Below are positions 28,689 to 37,174 of a stretch of DNA of 64,000 bases, piece after piece. Under the pieces are notes generated by a model. That model saw only the letters and a list, made by a program, of their open reading frames with translations, was not told where the DNA came from and made no database searches. Both the position numbers and the translations under genes were made by a program. Numbering within the stretch: position 1 is the first letter of the stretch; every line of letters begins with the position of its first letter. The DNA is from Methylomonas sp. (lineage in GTDB: Bacteria > Pseudomonadota > Gammaproteobacteria > Methylococcales > Methylomonadaceae): NCBI GenBank assembly GCA_002929135.1, contig PESC01000032.1, forward strand, positions 56,399-120,398. The letters run 5' to 3'.

Positions 28689-29897
28689 ATGTTCAAAAAT
28701 TATTCTGAAAAAGCCCTGAACGCCAGCCGCGCGTTGGCCATTTTGGCAGTCACGGCAGCCCCGATTTCGACCGCTGTAGCCAGCGTCGCCAGCGTGTTGC
28801 TGATACTGGTCTGGTTGGGTTCTGGTCGTGCCATCACCACGCTCAGCATGTCCTGGCAACATCCCCTGGGCAAGATCATCGTGGTTTTTTATGGCTGGTT
28901 GTTGATCGGCGCTTTTTACGCTGACACCGAGTGGCCAGCCAAACTGGCAACCCTGTCGAGCTGGCAAAAGCTGGCATTTACTTTTCTGCTATTGGGCTTG
29001 TTCCAATCCGGGCTTTGGAAAAAACGCTTTCTTTACGTTTTCGTTGGCGTAATGTCGCTGGCTGCACTGATTTCGCTTGGCTACTGGTTGGCCGATGTCC
29101 CATTCATCGCCAAACGCGGTGGCCCCGGCATACTGATGTCCAACCATTCGGCGCAAAGCATGGCATTCATTGCCGCTTTTCTCGGCGGTTTGATGTTGCT
29201 GAAGGACAATCCGCCGAAATCTCTGCACCTGCTATTGTGGTTAGGCCTGGTGTTGCTGATTTTCAACGTGTTCTTCATCAGTACCGCCCGCAGCGCCTAT
29301 ATCGCCATGCCGGTTGCCGTAACTTTTGCCTTGGTCAGCATATATGGAAGGCGCAAATTACCCCATATCGTCGCAGCCTGTTCACTGGGCTTTGCACTCG
29401 TCATTGGCGCATCCGGCACCATACACAAACGGTTTGATCAAGCCGTGACCGAAGCCGGACAAGCATCGACCGATACCTCGTCGCCTGAAACGCCCGTTGG
29501 CGCCCGCGTGGTTTTTTATAAAACTGCGCTGGAACTTGTCAAGGAGAACCCGGTGTTCGGTTTTGGCACATCCGGATTCAAGTCGGCTTATCTGGCGCAT
29601 CTGGAACAGGATCATCCGTCGTGGGCGGAAACGTCAGACCCCCATAACCAATATCTGTTCGTGTGGGTGGAAAACGGGCTGATCGGTCTGCTGATATTCC
29701 TGGCCTATATCGTTATCGGTATGAGGGCAGGCCTTGCAGCGCCACCTTATGGGCTGGCGGCTGCCAGCTTTTTGCTGGCAATTGCCGTGTCCAGCCTGTT
29801 CAATTCGCATTTCAAAACCTTTGTCGAAGGCAATCTGCTGGCGTTTTTCCTTGCGATACTCGTCAGTAAAGCGTCAGACAGACCCGGCCCGGCCTAA
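28689..29897 (+). CDS. waaL: O-antigen ligase family membrane protein
   Basis: A 402-residue protein with about ten or more membrane helices, of the Wzy_C/WaaL family. The long periplasmic loop, about residues 245-320, holds the typical arginine (GARVVFYKTALELVKENPVFGFG) and DPHNQYLFVWVENGLIG motifs. Placement among LPS-core genes favours the ligase that joins O-antigen or another glycan to lipid A-core over a Wzy polymerase, but sequence alone does not separate them. Confidence 0.8.
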   Translation: MFKNYSEKALNASRALAILAVTAAPISTAVASVASVLLILVWLGSGRAITTLSMSWQHPLGKIIVVFYGWLLIGAFYADTEWPAKLATLSSWQKLAFTFLLLGLFQSGLWKKRFLYVFVGVMSLAALISLGYWLADVPFIAKRGGPGILMSNHSAQSMAFIAAFLGGLMLLKDNPPKSLHLLLWLGLVLLIFNVFFISTARSAYIAMPVAVTFALVSIYGRRKLPHIVAACSLGFALVIGASGTIHKRFDQAVTEAGQASTDTSSPETPVGARVVFYKTALELVKENPVFGFGTSGFKSAYLAHLEQDHPSWAETSDPHNQYLFVWVENGLIGLLIFLAYIVIGMRAGLAAPPYGLAAASFLLAIAVSSLFNSHFKTFVEGNLLAFFLAILVSKASDRPGPA

Positions 29898-29910
29898 CCT
29901 GGAAGCAACT

Positions 29911-30654
29911 ATGCTGAGCGTCATCATCGTTACCAAAAACGAAGCTGAAAACATCGTCGAATGCCTGGCTTCCGTGGCCTGGGCCGATGAAGTAATCGTT
30001 CTCGATTCCGGCAGCACCGACGACACCATAGCACTGGCAGCGGCGGCGGGTGCCCGCGTCATTCAAACCGATTGGCCCGGTTACGGCCCCCAGCAAAACC
30101 GAGGCATAGCCAGCGCAAGTCACGACTGGATTTTTTCTCTTGATGCCGATGAACGGATTACGCCGGAACTGGCAAAAGAAATCCGCAGCGCGATCGAAAA
30201 CGAGCAATTCAATGCGTTCGACGTGCCGCGCCGTTCATGGTTTATCAGTCGTTTCATGCATCACTCCGGCTGGTGGCCAGACCGGACCCGGCGGCTATTC
30301 AAGAAAGGCCATGCCCGTTTCAGCGAACACCTTATTCATGCCAATCTGACCACACAAGAACCGGTCGGTCATTTGAACAACCCGCTGATCCACTACAGCT
30401 TTCGTGATTACCACGCGGTCATTGAAAAAATGAACCGTTACTCCAGCGGCAGCGCCCAGGATTTATATGTATCGGGAAAGCGTGGCTCGCTCTGGCTGGC
30501 GCTGGTTCATGGCATGTGGGCATTTTTTCGCACCTATTGCCTACGCGCGGGCTTTATGGATGGGCAACAAGGATTGATTCTTGCGATAGCAAACGCCAAT
30601 GGCACGTTTTACAAGTACATCAAATTGTGGGAATTGCAAAACCGCAAATCTTAA
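29911..30654 (+). CDS. Glycosyltransferase family 2, WaaE/KdtX-like
   Basis: Inverting GT2 enzyme of the LPS-core beta-1,4-glucosyltransferase type. ATG 29911 opens the family N-terminus MLSVIIVTKNEAENIVECLASV; the frame runs upstream into the previous gene. The nucleotide-sugar motifs are VIVLDSGSTDDT and FSLDADERITPEL, and a WWPDRTRRLFKKGHARF segment is typical of WaaE. 247 residues. It follows the O-antigen ligase after 13 bases. Confidence 0.86.
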   Translation: MLSVIIVTKNEAENIVECLASVAWADEVIVLDSGSTDDTIALAAAAGARVIQTDWPGYGPQQNRGIASASHDWIFSLDADERITPELAKEIRSAIENEQFNAFDVPRRSWFISRFMHHSGWWPDRTRRLFKKGHARFSEHLIHANLTTQEPVGHLNNPLIHYSFRDYHAVIEKMNRYSSGSAQDLYVSGKRGSLWLALVHGMWAFFRTYCLRAGFMDGQQGLILAIANANGTFYKYIKLWELQNRKS

Positions 30655-30663
30655 GGCCAAACA

Positions 30664-31473
30664 TTGATTTCCATCATCGTCACCACCTACAACTGGCCTG
30701 CGGCCCTGGATGCCTGCCTGAACAGTTTGCAGGCGCAAACCGATCGCGATTTTGAAATCATCGTTGCCGACGATGGCTCGACCGATGACACCCGCCAGTT
30801 GATAGCGCGTCTGCAACAGCAGGCCAGTATGACCATCAAGCACATTCACCACGACGATCAAGGTTTTCGGGCCGCGACCATTCGTAACAAGGCTGTTGCT
30901 GCAAGTCAGGGCGATTATCTGCTGTTCATGGACGGCGATTGCATCGCCCTGCCTCACTTCGTGGCCCGCCATCGCCAACTGGCGCAAGCTGGTTTCTTCG
31001 TGCCGGGTAATCGCTGCCTGCTGAGTCGGGCGTACACCCAAAACCTGTTGAAAGACCGCGTGGCCTTACACAGCAAATCGCTGCTGTTTCTGTTGGGTTT
31101 GCGCTGCCATGGCCACATCAACCGCTGGCTGCCGCTGCTTCACATCCCCGGCCAGCGCTGGCGATACTGGCAGCCTGAGCGCTGGCAGAATGCGATGACA
31201 TGCAATCTGGGCGTCTGGAAATCCGACTTTACCAATGTCAACGGCTTTGACGAACACTTCGAAGGCTGGGGTTACGAGGATTCAGACTTGGTGATACGTT
31301 TGATACACAACGGCATCCAGCGCAAGGAAGGCCGGTTTGCGGTGCCGGTACTGCATTTGTGGCACCCGCAAAACGATCGCAGCCAACACGACGATAACTA
31401 TCGCCGCTTGATGGCGCGGCTTGAAGACCGCGGCTTCATCCGGGCCGAAAAAGGGCTGGATCAGTACGTTTGA
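30664..31473 (+). CDS. Glycosyltransferase family 2 with galactosyltransferase-type C-terminus
   Basis: A 269-residue GT-A enzyme: N-terminal ISIIVTTYNWPAALDACLNSL and VADDGSTDDTRQLI, the metal site MDGDCIAL, and a C-terminal galactosyltransferase-type motif NVNGFDEHFEGWGYEDSDLVIRL. The start is read from TTG 30664, since that gives the usual N-terminus and no ATG is available before the first strand. It is the last gene of the LPS run; the next gene lies on the opposite strand. Confidence 0.84.
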   Translation: MISIIVTTYNWPAALDACLNSLQAQTDRDFEIIVADDGSTDDTRQLIARLQQQASMTIKHIHHDDQGFRAATIRNKAVAASQGDYLLFMDGDCIALPHFVARHRQLAQAGFFVPGNRCLLSRAYTQNLLKDRVALHSKSLLFLLGLRCHGHINRWLPLLHIPGQRWRYWQPERWQNAMTCNLGVWKSDFTNVNGFDEHFEGWGYEDSDLVIRLIHNGIQRKEGRFAVPVLHLWHPQNDRSQHDDNYRRLMARLEDRGFIRAEKGLDQYV

Positions 31474-31512
31474 TCAGGATTCGGTCATAAATAGAATCCC
31501 TGTCTATCTCCC

Positions 31513-31944
31513 TCAGCCCAGAGGCTTCGCCTCCCCACTGATTGGCCGCATCAGGAAATCCGTCACGAACTGATAGCGCCCCGTACTGACGAGGTTAAGG
31601 ATGATTGCCATGTCAATGTTCATATAGTCATGGACAATGCGATTACGGATGCCGATGATTGCATTCCATTCGGGTAAGTCCTCTGGTTTGATAGTGCCGA
31701 TACGGGCAAGGCTGGCGAACGCATCGTAGGCGGATGTCGGCACTGGCTCGTCGGCTGCCTTTAGCAGGTGCTTGGCTTTGCCGATGGCGTTTTCGATGAG
31801 AATTTGCACGGTATGCAAGACACCCGCTTGCTCAAGCGACGTCAAGCGATGTTCGGTTTGCAGTTTGTGTTTCGCTTCAGCCAGCAATGCGCTCTGTTCG
31901 TGTGACAGGCGCTCGGTTTCTGCCTGGTAAATATCAAGCCGCAT
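31513..31944 (-). CDS. hepT: HepT-like HEPN toxin
   Basis: Toxin of a HepT/MntA toxin-antitoxin pair. HEPN-domain RNases of this DUF86 family use an Rx4HxY motif; here it reads RNRIVHDY near residue 105, so the active site is intact, including the tyrosine that the partner AMPylates in characterised systems. The protein is 143 residues and all-helical. Its start overlaps the 3' end of the MNT gene by 11 bases, so the two are translated together. A role in phage defence or plasmid stability is known for some relatives but is inference here. Confidence 0.85.
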   Translation of the reverse strand: MRLDIYQAETERLSHEQSALLAEAKHKLQTEHRLTSLEQAGVLHTVQILIENAIGKAKHLLKAADEPVPTSAYDAFASLARIGTIKPEDLPEWNAIIGIRNRIVHDYMNIDMAIILNLVSTGRYQFVTDFLMRPISGEAKPLG

Positions 31945-32311
31945 GACGCCGCTCCCAGTAGAAGTCCTCTAGCTCTCGCCAGATACGAATCATGAATTTA
32001 GCCCATGCAAGTTCGTCATTGGCATGCAGCAGCACACCGTCTTCCACCACCAGGGCTTTCATGGCGAGACGGGCGTTCGCCAGGTCGATGAGGTCGATTT
32101 GTTTCTCGGGTACGCCGAGGCTAGCCGCTAACCGACGCCGCAATGTTTCGTGTCTTTTGATTCGCTCTACAGCCTCTTCTTGTCGCCACAGGATGGCGAT
32201 ATCCCAATCGCTGTCTGCGGTCGCTTGGTCTTGGGATCGACTGCCAACGAGTACGGCAAATAGGGCGTTTGGAGTATTTGTCACGACGTTGCGAATGACT
32301 TGACGATCCAT
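31934..32311 (-). CDS. mntA: MntA-like minimal nucleotidyltransferase antitoxin
   Basis: Antitoxin partner of HepT. The 125-residue nucleotidyltransferase carries an exact GSx10DxD motif (VGSRSQDQATADSDWDIAILW), the metal and ATP site used to AMPylate the HepT tyrosine. It is the first gene of the pair. No separate operator was recognised upstream; the next gene on the same strand ends 140 bases before it. Confidence 0.86.
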   Translation of the reverse strand: MDRQVIRNVVTNTPNALFAVLVGSRSQDQATADSDWDIAILWRQEEAVERIKRHETLRRRLAASLGVPEKQIDLIDLANARLAMKALVVEDGVLLHANDELAWAKFMIRIWRELEDFYWERRHAA

Positions 32312-32453
32312 GCTTACCTGATGATGTTCTGATTTTTTGTCAAATGTTGGTGAAAACGGTTTATCTGCGAGGTCGCTGTGAACCCGGATGCGTTCATGAG
32401 CGTGAGGTACGGATTGCTACAGCAAGCCGCCAAGCGGAGTGTGCTTGAGATCG

Positions 32454-32876
32454 TTACGGTCTGCCATGCAACCGCACGAGCAGCATGGCTTCATCGTGCG
32501 TCAATCCGCAATGTTTCACCAATGCGTCGGCATCGCCGCCGCGCCGTATCATTTGTATGGCTTGGTCGTAGCTGGGGGCTTGCGCTGCTTCGTCTTCGCC
32601 AACGGCTTCGATGTTGGTCGGCTGCGGCTTGGCCGTCATGTCATCGGCGAGTCGGGCAAGCCTGGATTCAGCGGTGGCCAATCGGCGATCGACGGCAACC
32701 GCTGCTGAACACAGGCCAGCGACATCGTCATTGTGGCGCTGCAAGCGCGTCGTCAGTGTGTCGTAATCAGCTTTGAGCTGGTCGAACCCGCGTTGCAGGT
32801 TCAGTACGATGATAGCCATCACGATCAGGGTCAGACCCAGAATAACCAGCGCGATAGCTATGAACAACTCAGGCAT
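32454..32876 (-). CDS. DUF2802 membrane protein
   Basis: A 140-residue protein of the DUF2802 family: one N-terminal membrane helix (about residues 3-28, ELFIAIALVILGLTLIVMAIIVL), a coiled-coil stretch (about 30-80), an acidic linker, and a small C-terminal helical domain (YDQAIQMIRRGGDADALVKHCGLTHDEAMLLVRLH). DUF2802 genes commonly lie beside cheW at the end of polar-flagellum/chemotaxis clusters in Pseudomonas-type bacteria, and a cheW is two genes upstream here. GTG 32879 is an alternative start. Biochemical function unknown. Confidence 0.82.
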   Translation of the reverse strand: MPELFIAIALVILGLTLIVMAIIVLNLQRGFDQLKADYDTLTTRLQRHNDDVAGLCSAAVAVDRRLATAESRLARLADDMTAKPQPTNIEAVGEDEAAQAPSYDQAIQMIRRGGDADALVKHCGLTHDEAMLLVRLHGRP

Positions 32877-33046
32877 CACGCTGTTTCGTCGATATGGCCT
32901 GGCGTTGTGTCGTCAGGCTGTGCGGTTTCGCTAGGTTCGTCGGTTTTCGGTGCTGACGTTTGCGGTTTTGTTTGCGGGCTTTTCTGGTCGTCCACTTTTC
33001 TGACTGCGGACAATCTGGGGCTAGTCTTAATGGGGGTTATCGTCAT
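32876..33046 (-). CDS. Small proline/lysine/aspartate-rich protein between cheW and DUF2802
   Basis: A 56-residue open frame, MTITPIKTSPRLSAVRKVDD with tail HIDETA, low in hydrophobic residues and likely disordered. It ends in TGATG overlapping the DUF2802 start, so translational coupling fits. The ribosome binding site is poor (AGGA about 10 bases away). Small unannotated proteins with a basic N-terminus and acidic HIDE-type tail at this position are something I recall from related loci, but I cannot verify this. Function unknown. Confidence 0.5.
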   Translation of the reverse strand: MTITPIKTSPRLSAVRKVDDQKSPQTKPQTSAPKTDEPSETAQPDDTTPGHIDETA

Positions 33047-33070
33047 GGGCGGTCAGTCCTGGGTTTGTTT

Positions 33071-33100
33071 CTGATTCCCATGGTTTTCGTGGGAACGAGA
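33071..33100. repeat. Degenerate palindromic repeat, GTTCCCACGC family
   Basis: ATTCCCATGGTTTTCGTGGG followed by AACGAGA: a diverged copy with arms TTCCCA/GTGGGAA and the AACGAGA tail seen in the 56-kb cluster. It lies between cheW and the small open frame. Confidence 0.7.
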
Positions 33101-33111
33101 AATGCCGACAA

Positions 33112-33585
33112 TCAGAACATATCCAGCTCGGCTTTTTCATCCTCGCTGAGGAATCTGTTCAAATCTACCAAAATCAGCAGCTTATTGTCGCGGCTGGTTA
33201 CGCCTTGTATGTACTTGGCGCTTTCTTCGTTGCCGACGTTGGGGGCGGTTTCTATTTCAGAGGCTCGCATCTCGACCACTTCGGCCACGCTGTCCACCAG
33301 AATGCCGATGATGTGGGTGTTGGTTTCGATGATGACCACGCGCGAGGCATCGTCGGGTTCTTTCGATGGCAGGCCGAAACGGTTGCGGGTGTCGACCACC
33401 GTCACCACATTGCCGCGCAGGTTGATGATGCCCAGAACATAAGACGGTGCACCGGGTACAGGGGCAATTTCACTGATGCGCAGTACTTCCTGCACCTGCA
33501 TCACGTTGATGCCGTATTTTTCGTTACCCAGGCAGAAGGTGACCCATTGCATGATGGGGTCGCTTTGTTTTTTATCGTCGTTCAT
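33112..33585 (-). CDS. CheW-family chemotaxis coupling protein
   Basis: A 157-residue single-domain CheW protein. Typical stretches are QWVTFCLGNEKYGINVMQVQEVLRI, PGAPSYVLGIINLRGNVVTVVDTRNRFGLP and the late ILVDLNRFLSEDE. CheW bridges chemoreceptors to CheA. No cheA, cheR or cheB is present in the window, so this copy is an accessory coupling protein separate from the main chemotaxis cluster. Its neighbours (membrane protein upstream, DUF2802 downstream) suggest a small motility operon on this strand. Confidence 0.92.
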   Translation of the reverse strand: MNDDKKQSDPIMQWVTFCLGNEKYGINVMQVQEVLRISEIAPVPGAPSYVLGIINLRGNVVTVVDTRNRFGLPSKEPDDASRVVIIETNTHIIGILVDSVAEVVEMRASEIETAPNVGNEESAKYIQGVTSRDNKLLILVDLNRFLSEDEKAELDMF

Positions 33586-33666
33586 GTGTGGCTATCACTT
33601 TTGAGGGCATTTTTCGAAAAGATCATTTCCCGCCAGAAGCGGGCGGTAAACGTCGAAACAACACGG

Positions 33667-34053
33667 CTATTGATACTTTTCCATTGCTCTGAGGTCTTGC
33701 AGGGCTTTTTGGATCGTTTCGAGAGTGGTGCTGTCCAGCTCGTTGTTTTTATAGACTTTTTCCAGCAAGCCTTCTTCGACTAGGGCGTCCTTGATCCAGC
33801 GTTTGGCGAAGGCGTAATTGCCGGGGAATTTCGCGATTTCACCGGTTTTGGGGTTTTTCAGACTGTCAGAGGGGGTGGACGGGTTGCTGTTTATGGTTTG
33901 GTCGGGCAGCGCGGTTTGTGCTGTGTTGACGGTTGTGACTGTCTCCTGCGATTTTTTGGCCGCTGTCGCGGGTTGGTTTTTTGGTTTGCTGATGACGTCG
34001 AATATGACGTAGGCAACGAAAATTGTTGTTGCGATGAAAACGAGTTCTGCCAT
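33667..34053 (-). CDS. Single-pass membrane protein of unknown function
   Basis: Not recognised. The 128-residue protein has an N-terminal membrane helix (about residues 3-22, ELVFIATTIFVAYVIFDVIS), a Ser/Thr/Asn/Pro-rich linker (25-70), and a small helical C-terminal domain (KFPGNYAFAKRWIKDALVEEGLLEKVY...). The ATG at 34053 is preferred over GTG 34059 because GGAG lies five bases before it. It precedes cheW on the same strand by about 80 bases and may share its transcript. Confidence 0.7.
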   Translation of the reverse strand: MAELVFIATTIFVAYVIFDVISKPKNQPATAAKKSQETVTTVNTAQTALPDQTINSNPSTPSDSLKNPKTGEIAKFPGNYAFAKRWIKDALVEEGLLEKVYKNNELDSTTLETIQKALQDLRAMEKYQ

Positions 34054-34123
34054 GACCACTCCCGAGTATCGTCGTTGTTTTTCGGATTAAAAATGGGTAA
34101 CTATTCAACGTCTTGTTGGTTAC

Positions 34124-34156
34124 TCGTTCCCAAACTCTGGGTGGGAACGCATACGG
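34124..34156. repeat. Degenerate palindromic repeat, GTTCCCACGC family
   Basis: CTCGTTCCCAAACTCTGGGT then GGGAACGCATACGG: the family core with a changed loop. It is located in the gap between the membrane protein gene and the degenerate GGDEF-EAL gene. Confidence 0.75.
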
Positions 34157-34293
34157 ACTGCGAGATTTGGCATGCGCTGAACAGTTACAAAAATAGCCTG
34201 TATTTCAAGGCGCTCGGACTATACCAGAGCTAAACGGCGCGGTAAACCCGTGTAAAACTTACACAATTTGCGTTAGGTTCATGGCAGGTGCGC

Positions 34294-36150
34294 TCACTGA
34301 AATTTGGAATACTGCTTGACGCTGTCGCTGTTCACCGTATCGGGATGTGAGTCTGATGGCGCGTTCAACAGAATCGACAAGGGGATTTTCTGGCTTTCCA
34401 GCAAATTGCGCTCCGGCCTGCCGAAGGCATAGCCTTGGCCGAGATTGACACCAATTTCTTTCAGCTTGAGTGCTGTACCCGGCGTTTCGACGAATTCGGC
34501 AATCGTCTGTTTGCCGAGTCTTGCGGCAATGTCGACCATCGATTTCACCAGAATCTGGTCGGTTTCGTCGTTGACCAGGTTGCGAATGAATTGACCGTCG
34601 ATTTTCAGGTAGTCGACAGGAAAGGTTTTCAGATAATTGAACGAGCAAAAACCCGCGCCAAAGTCATCGAGTGCGAATTTGCAGCCCAGCGAGCGTATCT
34701 TGCTAATCATGCTGCGTGCCAGGTCGAAATTGTCGACAGCGGCGGTTTCGGTGATTTCGAAGGTCAGGCGACTGGCATCGACCCAGGTCAGTTCCAGTTT
34801 TTCGCGGATGACTTGTAGCAGGTCGGGATACTGAAACGCGGTACCCGATAGATTGATGGCCAGCGAGACATACGACATGTAAGAGGGCAGGGCGGCCAGA
34901 AACTCGATGGCATTTTCCACCACCCACAAGTCGATGGCATGAATCAGTCCCATGCGTTCCGCAGCGGGAATGAATTTATCCGGGCCGATGATCTGGTCGT
35001 TGTCACCGCGCATCCGCAACAGGACTTCGTAATGGCTGATGTTGCCGTTGGTTAGTTGAACGACGGGCTGGAACATCAACAGCAAGTCGTTTTCCCGCAA
35101 AGCTTTCCGTATCAGGGGTACCCAGTAGATGTCGTTGCGGCGCTGCCTGACGGCTGTGTCGTCACTGTTGTACACCCGGATTTTGTCGCGACCGCCGAGC
35201 TTGGCAAAGTTGCAGGCCTGGCGTGCGTGCAGAATCATTTCGCCGGGGTGCTGCACCGGCGCAGCGTTATCCAGCGCGGCGATGCCTATCGATACGGTTG
35301 CGCCGTAAGACACTTCGCCGGTAAAAAAACGGAAGTTTTCAACTGTGGTTTTCACACTTTCGGCAAAAATGATGGCCTGTTTCTGGCTTTTGTTTTCCAG
35401 GAACAGGCAAAACTCGTCGGCACCGATACGGGCGAACAAGCTGCCGGGCGGAGCAAGTTTGCGTATCAGCAAAGTCAGTTCAACCAGTAAGCGGTCACCA
35501 ACTTCGAACCCCTCCAGTTCGTTGATCAGGCTGAAACGGTCGACATCGATGAACAGCAAAGCGCCGGTTTTTTGCAGTTTGTTGCTCAGATTCAATACCA
35601 GACGGAACTGGCGTTCAAAGCTGCTGCGATTGAAAAGCCCGGTGAGTTCGTCATGGGCAACCAGAAACTTCAGTTTGGCATCGACGATGCTCTTGGCCGC
35701 CAGTTCATTGATGAGTTGTTCTTCCTGCTTGTGACGCAGGAAGCGTTCATGCTTGAGTTTGAGCAAAAACATCACCGACAGCAAGAGTTCTTCCGGCTTG
35801 AAGGCGTCTGGTAGCCGACAAAACAGGGCGTTTTCCATGTCCTGTGGGCTGCTGGTACCCGGCGTACCGATCACGATGCAGGGAACAGCCGTGCTGTCGG
35901 TGCCAAACGCCAGGTTCTGGCACAGTTCCAGCCAGCGGCATTGCGGCAGATTCTCGTTGATGATGATGAGGCCCAGCTTGTCTGGTTGGTCGTGCAAAGG
36001 CCTGAGTAATTCGTAGATGTGTTCGCCGCTATTGGCTTTCCGCACGTCACTGAAGCCTTGGCTGGTCAGCAGCGATGTGATGTGCTGAGACGCTTCAGCA
36101 CGATGGTCGGCAACGATGATGATTTTTTCCAGAGAATCGCGCGGAGTCAT
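34294..36150 (-). CDS. Degenerate receiver-GGDEF-EAL protein
   Basis: A 618-residue c-di-GMP signalling protein. The N-terminal receiver-like domain has asparagine (N65 in IIINENLP) where the phosphorylated aspartate should be, so it is probably not phosphorylated. The GGDEF domain reads IGADEF (residues 242-247), a changed active-site loop that suggests lost cyclase activity. The EAL domain has EVLLR instead of EALLR but keeps N (INLSG), E (FEITET), DDFGAG, K (LKIDGQFI) and E (AEFVET), so phosphodiesterase activity is plausible. It is divergent from the HDOD gene at 36329. Inferred to be an EAL-active enzyme with regulatory upstream domains. Confidence 0.85.
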   Translation of the reverse strand: MTPRDSLEKIIIVADHRAEASQHITSLLTSQGFSDVRKANSGEHIYELLRPLHDQPDKLGLIIINENLPQCRWLELCQNLAFGTDSTAVPCIVIGTPGTSSPQDMENALFCRLPDAFKPEELLLSVMFLLKLKHERFLRHKQEEQLINELAAKSIVDAKLKFLVAHDELTGLFNRSSFERQFRLVLNLSNKLQKTGALLFIDVDRFSLINELEGFEVGDRLLVELTLLIRKLAPPGSLFARIGADEFCLFLENKSQKQAIIFAESVKTTVENFRFFTGEVSYGATVSIGIAALDNAAPVQHPGEMILHARQACNFAKLGGRDKIRVYNSDDTAVRQRRNDIYWVPLIRKALRENDLLLMFQPVVQLTNGNISHYEVLLRMRGDNDQIIGPDKFIPAAERMGLIHAIDLWVVENAIEFLAALPSYMSYVSLAINLSGTAFQYPDLLQVIREKLELTWVDASRLTFEITETAAVDNFDLARSMISKIRSLGCKFALDDFGAGFCSFNYLKTFPVDYLKIDGQFIRNLVNDETDQILVKSMVDIAARLGKQTIAEFVETPGTALKLKEIGVNLGQGYAFGRPERNLLESQKIPLSILLNAPSDSHPDTVNSDSVKQYSKFQ

Positions 36151-36328
36151 TAAACGGCCAGAGGTATCTTTGAGTGTTCAATAGTCAATTTGGCGGGCAT
36201 TTGGATGAATGTCGGATAGGACAGTCTTGTAAATCCCTGGAAAGCGGATAGGCTTAAAAAACCGCTACAGGCCATCCCACTCATGCCGAATCCAGTATAG
36301 GCGCAAAATTAGGACTTTGTGATTTACG

Positions 36329-37174
36329 ATGTTGATTTCTTCCCCGGCCTTGACGGCAAACGACTTATTACGCGGCGATATTCAACTGACATCGCCACCC
36401 AATGTTTATTTTGCGCTCAAGGCCGTGATAGACGACCCGGCCAAAAGCATGGCGGATGCGGCTATCGTGATCGAAAGCGACGCAGCGCTGGCCATGCGTT
36501 TGCTCAAGCTGGTCAATAGCGCGTTTTTCGGTGCGTCCGGGCAAATCAGCTCGATTGCCAAGGCCATCAGCCTGATTGGTACCCGCGAGTTGCAAACCCT
36601 GGCCTTGTCCATGGTCATCATCGACCGCTTTTCGGAACTGCCGGGCCAGGATTTTTCCATGCACGATTTCTGGGCCAGGAGCTTGCGCTGCGGTTTGATC
36701 GCCAAGGAACTCGATCGCTGCACGGTGAAACAATATGGTGAAACTGCCTTTCTGTGTGGCCTGGTACACGATGTAGGGCAACTGGTGTTTTACCGCCGCC
36801 TGCCGGAACTGGCGCGTGAAGTCGATTTCATGCGCTTGTCAGCCACTGATGATTGGGTCGATGAGGGCGCTCTTGAGGAGCAGCTGATTGGTTTCGATCA
36901 TTACCAGATGGGCGCCGCGCTGTGTCGCACCTGGCGCTTGCCCGACATCGTCATCGATTCGATACGTCTGCACCGCTACCCTGATTACGTTGGCGAACAT
37001 GGCGAAATAGCCCGCATCGTTCGCAGCGCCCGCCATTTCTCCACGCTCGAAACGCCACTGGATGCCTATGATGGTAATGGCTTTGAATTGCCCAGTCAGC
37101 AAATCGCTGAGATTCTCGATAGCGTCCATGAACGCTTCGAAGTGATTTTCGGCATTTTTTATCCGCAGCGTTAA
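36329..37174 (+). CDS. HDOD-domain signalling protein
   Basis: A 281-residue HDOD protein (related to HD phosphohydrolases but generally without their catalytic residues), a class common in signalling and motility control in Pseudomonas-like bacteria. The domain spans about residues 15-210: SPPNVYFALKAVIDDPAKSMADAA, LVNSAFFGASGQISSIAKAISLIGTREL, GLVHDVGQLVF and GFDHYQMGAALCRTWRLP. It retains an HD pair in LVHDVG. It diverges from the GGDEF-EAL gene with about 180 bases between them. Ligand and target are unknown. Confidence 0.86.
   Translation: MLISSPALTANDLLRGDIQLTSPPNVYFALKAVIDDPAKSMADAAIVIESDAALAMRLLKLVNSAFFGASGQISSIAKAISLIGTRELQTLALSMVIIDRFSELPGQDFSMHDFWARSLRCGLIAKELDRCTVKQYGETAFLCGLVHDVGQLVFYRRLPELAREVDFMRLSATDDWVDEGALEEQLIGFDHYQMGAALCRTWRLPDIVIDSIRLHRYPDYVGEHGEIARIVRSARHFSTLETPLDAYDGNGFELPSQQIAEILDSVHERFEVIFGIFYPQR

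Noticed and set aside
32378..32776. A 132-codon plus-strand frame opposite DUF2802
   Set aside because: It mostly runs antisense to the DUF2802 gene, which has a clear family pattern.
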